Positions 37,322 through 47,232 of a stretch of DNA of 64,000 nt are shown in pieces. Origin of the DNA: Moraxella porci DSM 25326 (GTDB lineage Bacteria; Pseudomonadota; Gammaproteobacteria; Pseudomonadales; Moraxellaceae). The notes beneath the pieces are model-generated. The model did not search any database. It was not told the origin of the DNA and saw only the letters and a program-made list of their open reading frames with translations. How positions within the stretch are numbered: the stretch's first letter is position 1; every line of letters starts with the position of its first letter. Where the stretch lies: contig NZ_MUYV01000001.1 of NCBI RefSeq assembly GCF_002014855.1, positions 310,001 through 374,000 on the forward strand, in the 5' to 3' direction. A program made the position numbers and the translations under genes.

Positions 37322-38404
37322 TTAGCGGTTTGGCAGATGTTCTTTGACTTCTTTGGCGAAGCTACGCAGTGTCTCAACGGTCGCTTCCCAATCTAGGCAG
37401 CCATCAGTGACAGATTTGCCATATTCTAGCTGTGATAGGTCGGCAGGGATATTTTGACGACCGCCTTTTAGGTGGCTTTCGATCATCAGACCCATGATAG
37501 ATTTGTTGCCTTTGGCGATTTGACCAGCGACATTATTGATGACCATGGGCTGTAGATAAGGATCTTTGCCACTGTTGGCGTGGCTGGCATCGATCATGAT
37601 TTTGCCATTGGTTTTGCCTTTGGCAAGTTCATTTTCCGCTGCAGCGACGGCAGTTTCGTCATAGTTTGGTTTATCATTACCGCCACGCAATACGACATGG
37701 GCGTACTTGTTGCCTTTTGATTTGATGATGGCGACTTGACCATCGCTTGATAGACCTAGGAAGCTATGACCTGACTGCACCGCTTGCATGGCATTGACTG
37801 CAACTGTCATGCTGCCGTCGGTACCATTTTTGAAACCAACTGGGCAAGATAGACCAGAGCTCATCTCACGGTGCGTTTGGCTCTCAGTGGTGCGAGCGCC
37901 GATGGCTGACCAGCTGATCAGATCTTGCATATATTGTGGCGTGTTTGGATCGAGTGCTTCGGTGGCACAAGGCAGGCCTTTTTCGTTCAGCTCAAGCAGT
38001 AGTTTACGAGCGATGTGCAGACCTTTTTCGATATCGAAGCTGTCGTTCATATCTGGATCGTTAATCAGACCTTTCCAGCCAGTGGTGGTGCGTGGTTTTT
38101 CAAAATAGACACGCATCACGATGAATAGCTCATCTTTTAGCTCTTCGGCAAGTACTTTTAATTTATCAGCATACTCATGTGCTGCGACGGGATCGTGAAT
38201 CGAGCAAGGGCCGACCACGACCAAGATACGCTTATCGATGCCATCTAGGATGTTTTGCACGACTTTACGGCCATTTAGTACGGTTTGATAGGCGGTATCA
38301 GATAGTGGTAATTCGGTTTTTAGGCTGCTAGGGGTGATCAGCGGAATGATTTTTTCGATGTTCACGTCGTCGATTTCTGTATGTTGTGTGGTAGTTTGGC
38401 TCAT
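37322..38404 (-). CDS. 3-deoxy-7-phosphoheptulonate synthase, class I (AroF/AroG/AroH type)
   Basis: 360 residues from ATG 38404. It condenses PEP with erythrose 4-phosphate, the first step of the shikimate pathway. The family blocks VVGPCSIHDP, RVYFEKPRTTTGWKGLINDP, SAIGARTTESQTHRE, GFKNGTDG and MIDASHANSGKDP are complete, including metal and PEP-binding residues. Which aromatic amino acid controls it cannot be told from the sequence alone. The upstream open frame to 38440 lacks homology. PEP for it can come from ppsA at 55 kb, and chorismate synthase (aroC) is also in the window. Confidence 0.94.
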   Translation of the reverse strand: MSQTTTQHTEIDDVNIEKIIPLITPSSLKTELPLSDTAYQTVLNGRKVVQNILDGIDKRILVVVGPCSIHDPVAAHEYADKLKVLAEELKDELFIVMRVYFEKPRTTTGWKGLINDPDMNDSFDIEKGLHIARKLLLELNEKGLPCATEALDPNTPQYMQDLISWSAIGARTTESQTHREMSSGLSCPVGFKNGTDGSMTVAVNAMQAVQSGHSFLGLSSDGQVAIIKSKGNKYAHVVLRGGNDKPNYDETAVAAAENELAKGKTNGKIMIDASHANSGKDPYLQPMVINNVAGQIAKGNKSIMGLMIESHLKGGRQNIPADLSQLEYGKSVTDGCLDWEATVETLRSFAKEVKEHLPNR

Positions 38405-38610
38405 GATTGGCTTATCCGTCAGTGATGGGCGTAATGCCACGATTATTCAAAGCTAACATTATGCCTGTAGTTGGCTTGTATTACAAGTGTTAACAGGCGA
38501 AATTATGTATGAAAATATAACAATTAGTTATGAAAAATTTTTCTAAGCAAACCAACTGATTAATTTTTGAACAATTCTGTGAAATTTGCCAAAAACTTCC
38601 TGCAAGATTT

Positions 38611-38639
38611 TTGAGTAAGTAGTCGGGTTGTGGTATGAT
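38611..38639 (+). promoter_or_regulatory. sigma70 promoter of ispB
   Basis: TTGAGT (38611-38616), 17-base spacer, extended -10 TGGTATGAT (38631-38639). Start codon at 38672. Confidence 0.6.
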
Positions 38640-38671
38640 AGGCGGATTATTTTAATTTTTGGCGTGCATTT

Positions 38672-39664
38672 ATGACAGCTTCTATTCCCACTTATGCAGA
38701 CATTCAAGCCATCGTCGCTGACGACTTTGCGATCATGGATAAGCAGGTTTTTGGTAGTCTTAATTCAAAAGTACAATTGGTGATGAGTGTCTCAAAGCAT
38801 GTCATCGATGCAGGCGGCAAGCGAATGCGTCCACTGATTACGCTCTTGACCGCACGAATGCTGGATGATGTGCAGAGCGAACAGGCGATGCAACTGGCGG
38901 CGATTACCGAGATGCTACATACGGCGACGCTGGTGCATGATGATGTCATCGATGCTTCAGGATTGCGTCGTGGTCGCCCAACTGCCAATGCAACTTGGGA
39001 TAATGCCACAGCGGTCTTGGTGGGGGATTATCTGATTGCTCGCTCATTTAATTTATTAGTAGGTTTTAATAATCTACCACTGCTTAAGCTATTTAGTGAT
39101 GGCACTTGTGATATTGCCGAAGGTGAAGTATTGCAGCTACAGCATCAGCACAATCCTGAGACGGTGGAAGCGGACTATCTACAAATCATCGATGGCAAAA
39201 CTTCACGCCTATTTATGATGGCAACCAAAGGTGCTGCGATTTTGCAAGGTCGTGATGAGTATTTAGACGCACTTGGGGCATTTGCTTATCATTTTGGCAA
39301 TGCCTTTCAGATGATTGATGATGTGCTTGATTTCACCGGTGATGCTGCGGTGATGGGTAAAAATTTGGGTGATGACTTGGCAGAAGGCAAGCCAACCTTA
39401 CCCATCATCAAAACATTAGAAATCCTAAAAAATAACAACAGTGCAGAGTATGACAAACTGCGTATCGCTGTCCAAACTGGTAAAGTGGCTGATGCAGGCG
39501 AGCTGATTGCACTGGTGCAAGCTTCAGGTGCGTTGGATTATTGTAAGGCTCGAGCGCTCGAAGAAACCAAGCTTGCCCAAGAGGCACTGTCTAGCCTACC
39601 AAATAACCGCTACCGTGACGGCCTATATCAGCTGACCGAGCTTGCCAGCAGTCGTTTGGTGTGA
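38672..39664 (+). CDS. ispB: Octaprenyl diphosphate synthase (polyprenyl synthase family)
   Basis: 330-residue trans-prenyltransferase that builds the C40-type side chain of ubiquinone. The two Asp-rich motifs are LVHDDVIDAS (first DDxxD, D90-D94) and QMIDDVLDFTGD. The residues before the first motif (AITEMLHTATL) are those of long-chain synthases. Chain length (octa- or nonaprenyl) is inferred. It has its own extended -10 promoter and an intrinsic terminator. It uses isoprenoid precursors from the MEP pathway enzyme encoded at 26.3 kb. Confidence 0.94.
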   Translation: MTASIPTYADIQAIVADDFAIMDKQVFGSLNSKVQLVMSVSKHVIDAGGKRMRPLITLLTARMLDDVQSEQAMQLAAITEMLHTATLVHDDVIDASGLRRGRPTANATWDNATAVLVGDYLIARSFNLLVGFNNLPLLKLFSDGTCDIAEGEVLQLQHQHNPETVEADYLQIIDGKTSRLFMMATKGAAILQGRDEYLDALGAFAYHFGNAFQMIDDVLDFTGDAAVMGKNLGDDLAEGKPTLPIIKTLEILKNNNSAEYDKLRIAVQTGKVADAGELIALVQASGALDYCKARALEETKLAQEALSSLPNNRYRDGLYQLTELASSRLV

Positions 39665-39752
39665 TTTTAAGTGGTAAATAGAGGTGATTTGGTTGAGTGA
39701 TTTGCCGAATGGTTCAATGTGCCAAATCACCAAATTTACCACAGTATAATTC

Positions 39753-39779
39753 ATCCGTCCTTAGGGGCGGATTTTTTTT
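39753..39779 (+). terminator. Intrinsic terminator after ispB
   Basis: 8-bp stem ATCCGTCC / GGGCGGAT (one G-T pair), TTAG loop, then eight T. It touches the 3' end of the convergent glutaredoxin-like gene. Confidence 0.8.
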
Positions 39780-40179
39780 AAACGCTCGATGCCAGAGGGA
39801 TGATGTCCATCAAGCCAAAAGGATAGCACAGCAGCTGGCTGTCAGTCATCAAGATGGGAATGTGTCTGCCAAGCAGATCCACCAAGCGCTCATCGGCAGC
39901 ATCCGCCAGATCCAACGCGCAGACTGTGGGCATCTGGGCGCAGACACTCAATGCAGTATGAATGATCGACTGCGCCTCATGGCACAGATGACAGCCGTCA
40001 GTACCAAGCAGATACCAAGCTTGCTCATCACTGCTTTGTAGTGCAGCCAAAATCTGATGGCGCAGCACCGAAAATTCGGTAGTCTCCATATGCCTTAGTA
40101 CATACCGATCATGGCCAAGTTCGGTTAATAAAGCGATGGCATCAAAACTTAGTGGCTGGCTGGTAAGATATGGCGACAT
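39778..40179 (-). CDS. Glutaredoxin-like protein (DUF836 type)
   Basis: About 133 residues from ATG 40179 (a TTG at 40188 is also in frame). The central motif YLLGTDGCHLCHEAQ (CxxC) has the shape of the glutaredoxin-like DUF836 family, small thioredoxin-fold proteins of unclear redox role. The normal family domain of about 80 residues would start near the in-frame ATG at 40089, so the first 30 residues could be an extension or not translated. The C-terminal part contains the conserved IPILMTDSQ, cis-Pro region of the fold. Convergent with ispB and divergent from mtgA. Confidence 0.7.
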   Translation of the reverse strand: MSPYLTSQPLSFDAIALLTELGHDRYVLRHMETTEFSVLRHQILAALQSSDEQAWYLLGTDGCHLCHEAQSIIHTALSVCAQMPTVCALDLADAADERLVDLLGRHIPILMTDSQLLCYPFGLMDIIPLASSV

Positions 40180-40257
40180 GCGATACAATCACTATACAAG
40201 GCGGTTTGGATGAGTTATGATAGACAACTGTTTGTTGGTATATAAAGGTATTGTAGC

Positions 40258-40929
40258 GTGTTTCGCTGGATTTTTAAATGGATAATTGCACCCTTATTGG
40301 TGCTGTTTTTGAGCTTTCATTTGATGGTGGCAGGCTTTTTGGTCTTATGGGGAAATACGCCTGTCGAAAATTCAGCATTCATGCTTTGGCATCGCTTGTC
40401 TGGAGGAGATGTCACTCAGTCGTGGGTGGATTATGATCGCATTGCCAAGTCAGCCAAGCAAGCCGCCATCGTCAGCGAAGATGCCAAATTCGTCAGCCAT
40501 CACGGCTTTGATTTTGATAGCATTCAAGCAGCGATCGCAGCCAATGAAGCTGAAGGCGCAATCTCAGCAGGTGGCTCGACCATCAGTCAGCAGCTGGCCA
40601 AAAATCTGTTTTTGACCTCACACCGATCTTATCTGCGCAAGGGCGAGGAAGCCATCATCACGGTGATGATGGAGTCGATGTGGACCAAGCAGCGCATTTT
40701 GGAGGTGTATTTGAATGTTGCTGAATTTGGCGAGGGGATTTATGGCATCGAGGCGGCGGCGCAGCATTATTTTAACCGTTCTGCTGCTAAGCTCAACCGC
40801 GAGCAAGCGGCGCTGTTGATCAGTATGCTGCCCAATCCTAAATACTACGGCAAAAATATGAACGCCAAGCGCCTGCGCAATAAGCAGCGCATCATTTTGC
40901 GGCGCATGAATACAGCAGCGATACCGTGA
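40258..40929 (+). CDS. mtgA: Monofunctional peptidoglycan glycosyltransferase
   Basis: 223-residue inner-membrane enzyme that polymerises lipid II into glycan strands without transpeptidation. An N-terminal anchor (about 5-30) is followed by the GT51 motifs: the catalytic Glu in VSEDAKFVSHHGFD, then GGSTISQQLAKNLFL, KGEEAIITVMMESMWTK and ILEVYLNVAEFGEGIYGIEAAA. Translation starts at GTG 40258 with AAAGG upstream. Length fits the family (E. coli 242). Confidence 0.95.
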   Translation: MFRWIFKWIIAPLLVLFLSFHLMVAGFLVLWGNTPVENSAFMLWHRLSGGDVTQSWVDYDRIAKSAKQAAIVSEDAKFVSHHGFDFDSIQAAIAANEAEGAISAGGSTISQQLAKNLFLTSHRSYLRKGEEAIITVMMESMWTKQRILEVYLNVAEFGEGIYGIEAAAQHYFNRSAAKLNREQAALLISMLPNPKYYGKNMNAKRLRNKQRIILRRMNTAAIP

Positions 40930-41110
40930 TGATGTGCTGATTGATCAAATTTGTCATCAAAGATTCATTGAATCTACTGGCAAATTTTTGTAAACTGAGC
41001 TTATGAATAGACGACCGATCAAACCAATTACACCAACCAAACATCACCTGCAGCGACGACCGCTCAGCTTGAGCATCGCTTTGATTATCGCCAGTTTTAG
41101 GAATGCCACT

Positions 41111-43270
41111 ATGATTAACACCGCCAACGAAGTCTCAGCCAACCCAAGTAGTCCTGCTGCGCTGCCACTCACAGAGATTGAAAATCTGTTTGATGCGTCG
41201 GGTAATTTTATGCCCAACTGCTACATCAATCGCGATTTGTCAGCACTCAGATTTCAGCTGCGAGTTCTGGCGCAGGCGGCCAATGTGCATCATCCACTGT
41301 TGGAGCGCATGTTTTTTTTGACGATTTTTTCATCAAATTTGGATGAGTTTTTTGAGATCCGTGTGGCAGGCTTGCTCCAAAAAATGAAACAAGGTGATCA
41401 GGTCAGCAGCCTAGATGGTCGAAAGCCAAGCGAAATTTTGCAAATCATCAGTACCATCGCTCATCGTGCCGTGCGCGAGCAGTATCGAATGCTCAATGAA
41501 GACATCTTGCCTGAGCTTGCCAAGCATGAGATCCGCTATCTTCGACGCGATGAGCTGAACGATGAGCAGCGCGCTTGGGTGCGAGAGTATTTTTTTAGCC
41601 AAGTGATGCCAGTCTTGACACCGATCAGTATCGATCCTGCGCATCCATTTCCACGCTTGGTCAATAAATCGCTGAACTTCATCGTAAGCTTAGAGGGTAA
41701 AGATGCGTTTGGACGCGATATTAATCTTGCGATCGTGCCTGCACCGCGTTCATTGCCGCGCGTCATTCGCTTGCCTGATGAGCTGACTGATGGCAAAGAA
41801 CACCATGTGATGCTCTCGGCAGTGATTCATGAAAATGTTGGCGAGCTATTTTTGGGCATGCAGGTCACAGGTTGCTATCAGTTTCGCTTGACGCGAAACG
41901 CTGATTTGGCACTGGCCGATGATGTTGATGACATTGCCAAAGCACTCGAAGGGGAGCTGGATAATCGCCGTTTTGGCCAAGAAGTGCGCTTGGAGGTGAC
42001 CACAAATTGCCCACAAGAGATCAGTGACTTTTTGCTTGATGAATTTGAACTCAATGAATATCAGCTGTACCGTGTCAATGGACCGGTGAATTTGACCAGA
42101 TTATTAACCAGCTTTGATCGTCCTGAGTTGAAATTTGCGCCATTTACCGCAGCGATCCCAAAAGCATTCCGCGATATCGAAAAAGGCGATACTGGCGCGA
42201 TGTTTGCAGCGATCGCCAAACAAGATGTCTTGGTGCATCATCCATTTCATGCCTTTAGTCCTGTGGTGAATCTGCTCTGGCAAGCGGCCAATGATCCAAA
42301 TGTCTTGGCCATCAAGCAGACCATTTATCGCTCGGGGGTAAACTCAGAGATCGTGCAAGCATTGGCAGAAGCAGCGCGAAATGGCAAAGAAGTCACCGCA
42401 GTGATTGAGCTGCGCGCGCGTTTTGATGAAGCGTCGAACATCGCTGTGGCCAATATGCTCCAAGAGGCAGGTGCGGTGGTCGTCTACGGGATCGTCGGTT
42501 ACAAGACGCATGCCAAGATGATGCTGATCGTTCGCCGCGAAAATGGCAAAATCCGCCGCTATGCGCACTTAGGCACCGGCAACTATCATGCCGGCAATGC
42601 CAAAGCTTATACCGATTATGGATTGTTTACCGCCAACACGGAGGTGACCGAAGATGTCGCAGGCGTATTCCAGCAGCTGACAGGCATGGGCAGACCGCTG
42701 CCATCGAAGCAGATTTTGCATGCGCCATTTACCCTGCATGAGACTTTGTTAAGCTTGATCGATGATGAGATTAACCATGCTAAAGCTGGCAAAAAAGCGC
42801 GCATCATCATGAAGTTTAATGCCTTGACCGAGCGCAAGATCATCAATAAGCTGTATGAGGCCAGCATGGCAGGCGTGCAGATTGATTTGATCGTTCGATC
42901 GATTTGTTGTTTGCGCCCACAGGTGGTGGGCTTATCCGAAAATATTCGCGTGCGTTCAGTGGTGGGACGGTTTTTGGAACACACACGGGTGTATTATTTT
43001 GCAAATGATGTCGAAAATGGCGGCAGTGAGCGATTGTATTGCAGCTCGGCCGATTTGATGGATCGCAACCTATTGCACCGTGTCGAGGTGGCTTTCCCGA
43101 TCCTTGAGCCTAAATTATTCAAAAAAATCTATGAAGATGGATTGATTAACTATCTAAAAGATGATGTCCAAGCTTGGCAGCTGTCAGGCACAGGCGAGTG
43201 GTATCCATTATCGACCACAGGCGGCACGCACGATGCCCAAAGATACCTACTTGAAAAGATTGCCTCATGA
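41111..43270 (+). CDS. ppk1: Polyphosphate kinase 1
   Basis: About 719 residues from ATG 41111, chosen for AGGA 8 bases upstream; the frame is open to 41003, but the extra 36 residues are basic and not family-like. It reversibly makes long-chain polyphosphate from ATP. N-terminal domain: [16 protein letters not shown] and [13 protein letters not shown]. The catalytic His of the phosphoenzyme lies in [11 protein letters not shown], with the second active-site His in the later [17 protein letters not shown] block. The last codons overlap ychJ as ATGA (43267-43270), implying translational coupling. Confidence 0.96.
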   Translation: MINTANEVSANPSSPAALPLTEIENLFDASGNFMPNCYINRDLSALRFQLRVLAQAANVHHPLLERMFFLTIFSSNLDEFFEIRVAGLLQKMKQGDQVSSLDGRKPSEILQIISTIAHRAVREQYRMLNEDILPELAKHEIRYLRRDELNDEQRAWVREYFFSQVMPVLTPISIDPAHPFPRLVNKSLNFIVSLEGKDAFGRDINLAIVPAPRSLPRVIRLPDELTDGKEHHVMLSAVIHENVGELFLGMQVTGCYQFRLTRNADLALADDVDDIAKALEGELDNRRFGQEVRLEVTTNCPQEISDFLLDEFELNEYQLYRVNGPVNLTRLLTSFDRPELKFAPFTAAIPKAFRDIEKGDTGAMFAAIAKQDVLVHHPFHAFSPVVNLLWQAANDPNVLAIKQTIYRSGVNSEIVQALAEAARNGKEVTAVIELRARFDEASNIAVANMLQEAGAVVVYGIVGYKTHAKMMLIVRRENGKIRRYAHLGTGNYHAGNAKAYTDYGLFTANTEVTEDVAGVFQQLTGMGRPLPSKQILHAPFTLHETLLSLIDDEINHAKAGKKARIIMKFNALTERKIINKLYEASMAGVQIDLIVRSICCLRPQVVGLSENIRVRSVVGRFLEHTRVYYFANDVENGGSERLYCSSADLMDRNLLHRVEVAFPILEPKLFKKIYEDGLINYLKDDVQAWQLSGTGEWYPLSTTGGTHDAQRYLLEKIAS

Positions 43271-43749
43271 GCATCCATCTGTGTCCATGCGGATCAGCAT
43301 TGGCCTATGATGACTGCTGCGCGCTATATCACCAAGGTCTTGCAGCCCCAAATGCTGAGGCTTTGATGCGTTCGCGTTACTGTGCTTATGTGCGAGAGGA
43401 TATTGATTATATCATCGATACCACGCTGCCCATTCAGCAGCCACTGTTGGCGGTGGATGCCATCAGAGCATGGGCAGCCCAAACCAACTGGCAGCGATTG
43501 ATGATTTTAAGCCACAACCCAAAGATCGGCAAAAGGCATGCACAGGTGCATTTTCGTGCGTATTTTATGGCGACAGACGGTGAACAGTGCCACGAAGAGC
43601 GCTCGGCGTTCGTACGAGTTGATGATGGCGAGGGTGAGCGTTGGTATTTTTTGGATCCAACTGTGCCATGCACCCATACTGGCAAACTGCCATGCCTGTG
43701 CGGCTCTAATGAACGATTCAAGGCCTGTTGTGGTAAATTTTTGGGCTAA
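43267..43749 (+). CDS. ychJ: YchJ family protein with SEC-C motifs
   Basis: 160-residue cytoplasmic protein. The N-terminal [13 protein letters not shown] and C-terminal [13 protein letters not shown] are the two Cys-rich zinc-binding SEC-C elements, flanking a central NTF2-like domain ([18 protein letters not shown] through [18 protein letters not shown]). The family is conserved but its role is unknown. It starts inside the ppk1 stop region (4-base overlap), so the two are translated together. Length is the family norm. Confidence 0.9.
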   Translation: MSIHLCPCGSALAYDDCCALYHQGLAAPNAEALMRSRYCAYVREDIDYIIDTTLPIQQPLLAVDAIRAWAAQTNWQRLMILSHNPKIGKRHAQVHFRAYFMATDGEQCHEERSAFVRVDDGEGERWYFLDPTVPCTHTGKLPCLCGSNERFKACCGKFLG

Positions 43750-43873
43750 ATTGAGTTTTTTAAATCAGTAGATTGGCCATGATAAGCTGTTTGTCATCTA
43801 AAATTATGATAAAATAACAATTTTATCCAGTTTATTACTTTTATCATCCAAAAATACATTCAAAGGCGGCAAC

Positions 43874-44962
43874 ATGGCAGGCAATACGATAGGACAACTT
43901 TTCACCGTCACCACTTGTGGCGAATCACATGGCGCAGGCTTGATGGCCATCGTTGATGGTGTGCCGCCAGGTATGGCATTGAGCAGCGAAGATCTGCAAA
44001 TCGAACTGGACCGCCGCAAACCTGGCACCTCCAAATTCGCCACTCAGCGAAAAGAAGATGATATTGTCGAGATCATCTCAGGGGTCTTTGATGGCAAGAC
44101 CACGGGTACGCCCATTGGCCTTTTGATTCGCAACACCGACCAAAAATCCAAAGACTATGGCAACATCGCTGCTACCTTTCGCCCAAATCACGCTGATTAT
44201 ACATACACCATGAAATATGGGTTTCGGGATTATCGCGGTGGCGGCCGTTCGTCAGCGCGTGAGACAGCGATGCGTGTGGCAGCAGGCGCGATCGCCAAAA
44301 AGTACTTGGCCGAACGCCTTGGCATCGTCATCCGTGGTCATGTCACGCAGATCGGCAATGAAAAGGCACATCAGCTCGATTGGAATGAGGTGAATAACAA
44401 TCCGTTTTTTTGTGGCGATATTGAGGCAGTGGCTCGCTTTGAAAAGTTGGTGACTTCATTGCGCGAAGAGGGTACCAGCTGCGGCGCCAAGCTTGAGATT
44501 TTTGCTGAAAACGTGCCTGTGGGTCTGGGTGAACCTGTCTTTGATCGGCTTGATGCTGACATTGCCCATGCGATGATGAGCATCAATGCTGTTAAGGGTG
44601 TTGAGATTGGCGATGGCTTTGCTGTGGCTGAGCAGTTTGGTCATGACAGCCGTGATGAGCTGACGCCCGAGGGTTTTAATGCCAATCACGCAGGCGGTAT
44701 CTTGGGCGGTATTTCAAGCGGCCAAACCATCCGCGTCGCCATCGCTTTAAAGCCGACAGCCAGCATCACCACCGCAGGCAAGACCATCAATCTTGATGGC
44801 GAGGCGGTCGATGTCATCACCAAAGGCCGTCATGATCCCTGTGTTGGCGTGCGCGCAACCCCGATCGCTGAGGCGATGCTGGCGATCGTGTTGATGGATC
44901 ATTATCTGCGTCATCGCGCCCAAAATGCCGATGTCGTACCGCCGCTTAAGCCGATCGCTTGA
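43874..44962 (+). CDS. aroC: Chorismate synthase
   Basis: 362-residue enzyme using reduced FMN to convert EPSP to chorismate, the last common aromatic step. The N-terminal [18 protein letters not shown], the [15 protein letters not shown] block, [11 protein letters not shown] and the C-terminal [17 protein letters not shown] are all standard. It is first in a compact run aroC-lipoprotein-ybaK (gaps 9 and 3 bases). With the DAHP synthase at 37.3 kb, it gives the window both ends of the shikimate pathway. Confidence 0.98.
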   Translation: MAGNTIGQLFTVTTCGESHGAGLMAIVDGVPPGMALSSEDLQIELDRRKPGTSKFATQRKEDDIVEIISGVFDGKTTGTPIGLLIRNTDQKSKDYGNIAATFRPNHADYTYTMKYGFRDYRGGGRSSARETAMRVAAGAIAKKYLAERLGIVIRGHVTQIGNEKAHQLDWNEVNNNPFFCGDIEAVARFEKLVTSLREEGTSCGAKLEIFAENVPVGLGEPVFDRLDADIAHAMMSINAVKGVEIGDGFAVAEQFGHDSRDELTPEGFNANHAGGILGGISSGQTIRVAIALKPTASITTAGKTINLDGEAVDVITKGRHDPCVGVRATPIAEAMLAIVLMDHYLRHRAQNADVVPPLKPIA

Positions 44963-44971
44963 TGGAGGTGT

Positions 44972-45376
44972 ATGATGTTCTCTACAAATAAGCTTTTTGC
45001 GCTCATCATTGGTGCTGTATTTTTGGTGGGCTGTGATAACCCCCACATCCAACAAACCGCCAAAAACCTTGGCATCGATGAAGTGGGTAATCTGGGCAGT
45101 GAAATGCTGCTGACGACACTCAGAACCGAGTGTGAAAATCAGCTGAATAATAATGCCGCCTTCACCGATCTGATCTTAACAGCCGAACAAAAGGCCAATC
45201 TGTGCCAATGTACGGGCGACGAAATCAAAACCACACTGTCGTCCGAAGCTTTATTGTCGATCGTAAAACAAGGCAGCATCGACAGCCAAGTGATCATCGA
45301 TAAAGTGGCAAAAGCAATGGCGATCTGCACCAGCCGCGATCCTAAGGTTGATACCGTCAACCCAAATGAGGTATGA
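44972..45376 (+). CDS. Hypothetical small lipoprotein
   Basis: 134 residues with a type II signal peptide: basic start, hydrophobic LFALIIGAVFLVGC and lipobox LVGC (Cys about 21), so probably anchored in a membrane with the rest in the periplasm. The mature part is mostly helical, with cysteines in ECENQL, LCQCTGDE and ICTSR. This four-Cys pattern suggests two disulfides and recurs in small Moraxellaceae lipoproteins. It lies 9 bases after aroC and 3 before ybaK, but the function is unknown and its link to those enzymes is probably only transcriptional. Confidence 0.75.
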   Translation: MMFSTNKLFALIIGAVFLVGCDNPHIQQTAKNLGIDEVGNLGSEMLLTTLRTECENQLNNNAAFTDLILTAEQKANLCQCTGDEIKTTLSSEALLSIVKQGSIDSQVIIDKVAKAMAICTSRDPKVDTVNPNEV

Positions 45377-45379
45377 GCT

Positions 45380-45844
45380 GTGACACCTGCCATCAAATTG
45401 CTTGAAAAACAAAAGATCCGCCATCAAGTGCTAAGCTATGAGCATGATCCATCTGCCGAGAGCTTTGGGCTTGAGGCTGCCGAAAAACTTGGACTAGAGG
45501 CCGATCTGGTGTTCAAGACATTATTGGCTTTTGATGGACAGTCGTTCTTTGTCGCGATTTTACCGGTGGATCATCGCCTAAATCTAAAAAAATTGGCAGC
45601 AGCGGTCGGCAGCAAAAAACTACAAATGGCAGCCGCTGCCGATGCGGAACGCGTCACCGGCTACATCGTCGGCGGCATCAGCCCATTGGCTCAGAAAAAG
45701 CGTCTAAAAACAGTGATTCACAGCAGTGCCGAAGCGCTGGATCAAATGTATGTCAGTGGCGGTAAGCGAGGCTGTGATATCGGCATCGATCCCAAAGACT
45801 TGGCAAATCTATTATCAGCGACATTTTCCGATATCGTCGAGTGA
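45380..45844 (+). CDS. ybaK: Cys-tRNA(Pro)/Cys-tRNA(Cys) deacylase, YbaK/EbsC family
   Basis: 154-residue free-standing editing enzyme that hydrolyses Cys mischarged on tRNA(Pro). The conserved Lys (LVFKTLLAF), the VDHRLNLKKLAAAVGSKK block, the GYIVGGISPLAQKKRLKT loop and the GGKRGCDIGIDP segment mark YbaK rather than the ProX or YeaK branches. It starts at GTG 45380, 3 bases after the lipoprotein gene. Length is normal (159 in E. coli). Confidence 0.93.
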   Translation: MTPAIKLLEKQKIRHQVLSYEHDPSAESFGLEAAEKLGLEADLVFKTLLAFDGQSFFVAILPVDHRLNLKKLAAAVGSKKLQMAAAADAERVTGYIVGGISPLAQKKRLKTVIHSSAEALDQMYVSGGKRGCDIGIDPKDLANLLSATFSDIVE

Positions 45845-45893
45845 TGGGCTTAGTAAAGTTTTGCTGTATTTTGTTTATTTTTTGTAATTTTTG

Positions 45894-45902
45894 TGCTATA
45901 GT
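45894..45902 (+). promoter_or_regulatory. Extended -10 promoter element
   Basis: TGCTATAGT (TATAGT at 45897-45902) without a clear -35. It would start a leader of about 165 bases ahead of the lipoprotein gene at 46076. Confidence 0.4.
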
Positions 45903-46075
45903 TGCTGTCAGCGAGAATTTATATGCGCTGCCAACGCGGTTTTGCCAAGATTTTGGCTAATATCTGGCTTGGCGGTTAAATGCTCATCGATCCTGTAGTG
46001 CTGCTCATTGGGATGGCTTGAGCGTTGGCTGATGGGTTTGGCGATTTGAGAATGTTTGATAAAGGATATGGCATC

Positions 46076-46555
46076 ATGGTACAAAGCTGTAAATTTTGCG
46101 CCGTTATCAGCGCCTTATCTGTGGTGTTATTGACCGCATGCAACCAAGATAAAGCCGAACCACAAGCATCTAATGTGCCAGAGCAAACCACGAATCAGAC
46201 CATCGTAAACACAACGCCCATCGCCGAAAGAAAAGCCAATGCCCAAGACAACTGCCCTCGATTGGTACAAAAAAAGGTTGATAGCAACCAAGTGCTGCGC
46301 CAAGATAGCATGGCGGGCAATACTTGTGATTATTTTATCTATCCTTATATCGGCGATACCATCCAAGCCAGCATCTCTGATGATCGGATTCGCTTAAGTT
46401 TGGTGCGTCCTGACACCCATGATTTTGCCAATGGCAGCTTTGTGGTGACCAAAAATGGTCGTCATGTCATCCGTCTGGAATACGATGCTTTTGGGCGCAG
46501 ACCCGCTGTGATGGATTATACCATTGAGATTGATATCATCCCACCGTCTCCATGA
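46076..46555 (+). CDS. Hypothetical lipoprotein
   Basis: 159 residues from ATG 46076, which has AAAGGA 9 bases upstream; the frame is open to 46025. The signal peptide (CKFCAVISALSVVLLTAC) ends in the lipobox LLTAC. A Gln/Thr/Asn-rich linker (about 25-55) leads into a compact domain with paired Cys (DNCPRL and NTCDYFIY) and alternating hydrophobic residues typical of beta structure. I do not recognise the family. The gene has a long, hairpin-containing leader and stands alone, convergent with ppa. Confidence 0.7.
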   Translation: MVQSCKFCAVISALSVVLLTACNQDKAEPQASNVPEQTTNQTIVNTTPIAERKANAQDNCPRLVQKKVDSNQVLRQDSMAGNTCDYFIYPYIGDTIQASISDDRIRLSLVRPDTHDFANGSFVVTKNGRHVIRLEYDAFGRRPAVMDYTIEIDIIPPSP

Positions 46556-46607
46556 TAAGACCTGCTTATTTTGCCAAAGGATGTGCTAAGCTTATCCATG
46601 CCAATAT

Positions 46608-46638
46608 AAAAAGCCAAGTTTACACAACTTGGCTTTTT
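46608..46638. terminator. Bidirectional intrinsic terminator
   Basis: 13-bp perfect stem AAAAAGCCAAGTT / AACTTGGCTTTTT with a 5-base loop between the convergent lipoprotein gene and ppa. Confidence 0.88.
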
Positions 46639-46665
46639 GTTACGAAGATCGATGTTAATCAAAGA

Positions 46666-47196
46666 TCACATCTCTTTCCAGCGTTTTTGGCTCTCTTTGA
46701 TGACTTCTTTGGCGACATCCACACCAAAGAAACCTTCAACTTTGGTAGTACCTGGTTTTTTTAGGTCTTTGTAGTGGTTGAAGTGGAAATCAAGCTGCTT
46801 GATCAGCTGTGCCGGCAAATCTTCTAGGCTGTTATAAGCATTGCCATTGTTGCGATCGTCGGCAGGTACGACGATGATTTTGTCATCGACTTCGCCATCA
46901 TCAACAAACTTCATCACGCCGATGACTTTGGCTTGTAGGAAAATACCAGTGGTCAGCGGCTGCTCGGTGATGATCAGCGCATCCAGCTCGTCGCCATCTT
47001 CGTCCAGTGTCTGTGGGATAAAGCCATAGTTGCAAGGCTTGGCAAATGCAACTGGCTCAACGCGGTCAAGCTCAAAGCAAGCCAATTTGCGGTTCCATTC
47101 GATTTTGTGGTTTGAACCCGTTGGAATCTCAACGACCACATTGATGATACCGCCATCAACATCGCCTGCATCTAGGATTTGGTTAAAATCTGCCAT
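46666..47196 (-). CDS. ppa: Inorganic pyrophosphatase (family I)
   Basis: 176-residue soluble hexameric enzyme that hydrolyses PPi to drive biosynthesis. The metal-binding core DEDGDELDALII is intact, and the surrounding VEIPTGSNHKIEW and CNYGFIPQTL blocks match E. coli Ppa (176 residues). Short monocistronic gene bounded by a bidirectional terminator and by lipB. Confidence 0.97.
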   Translation of the reverse strand: MADFNQILDAGDVDGGIINVVVEIPTGSNHKIEWNRKLACFELDRVEPVAFAKPCNYGFIPQTLDEDGDELDALIITEQPLTTGIFLQAKVIGVMKFVDDGEVDDKIIVVPADDRNNGNAYNSLEDLPAQLIKQLDFHFNHYKDLKKPGTTKVEGFFGVDVAKEVIKESQKRWKEM

Positions 47197-47232
47197 ACTA
47201 TACTCCGATTAAAAAAAGAAATTTGACCTATT

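Noticed and set aside
46552..46764. 70-codon frame starting at the lipoprotein stop
   Set aside because: Runs through the bidirectional terminator into antisense of ppa.
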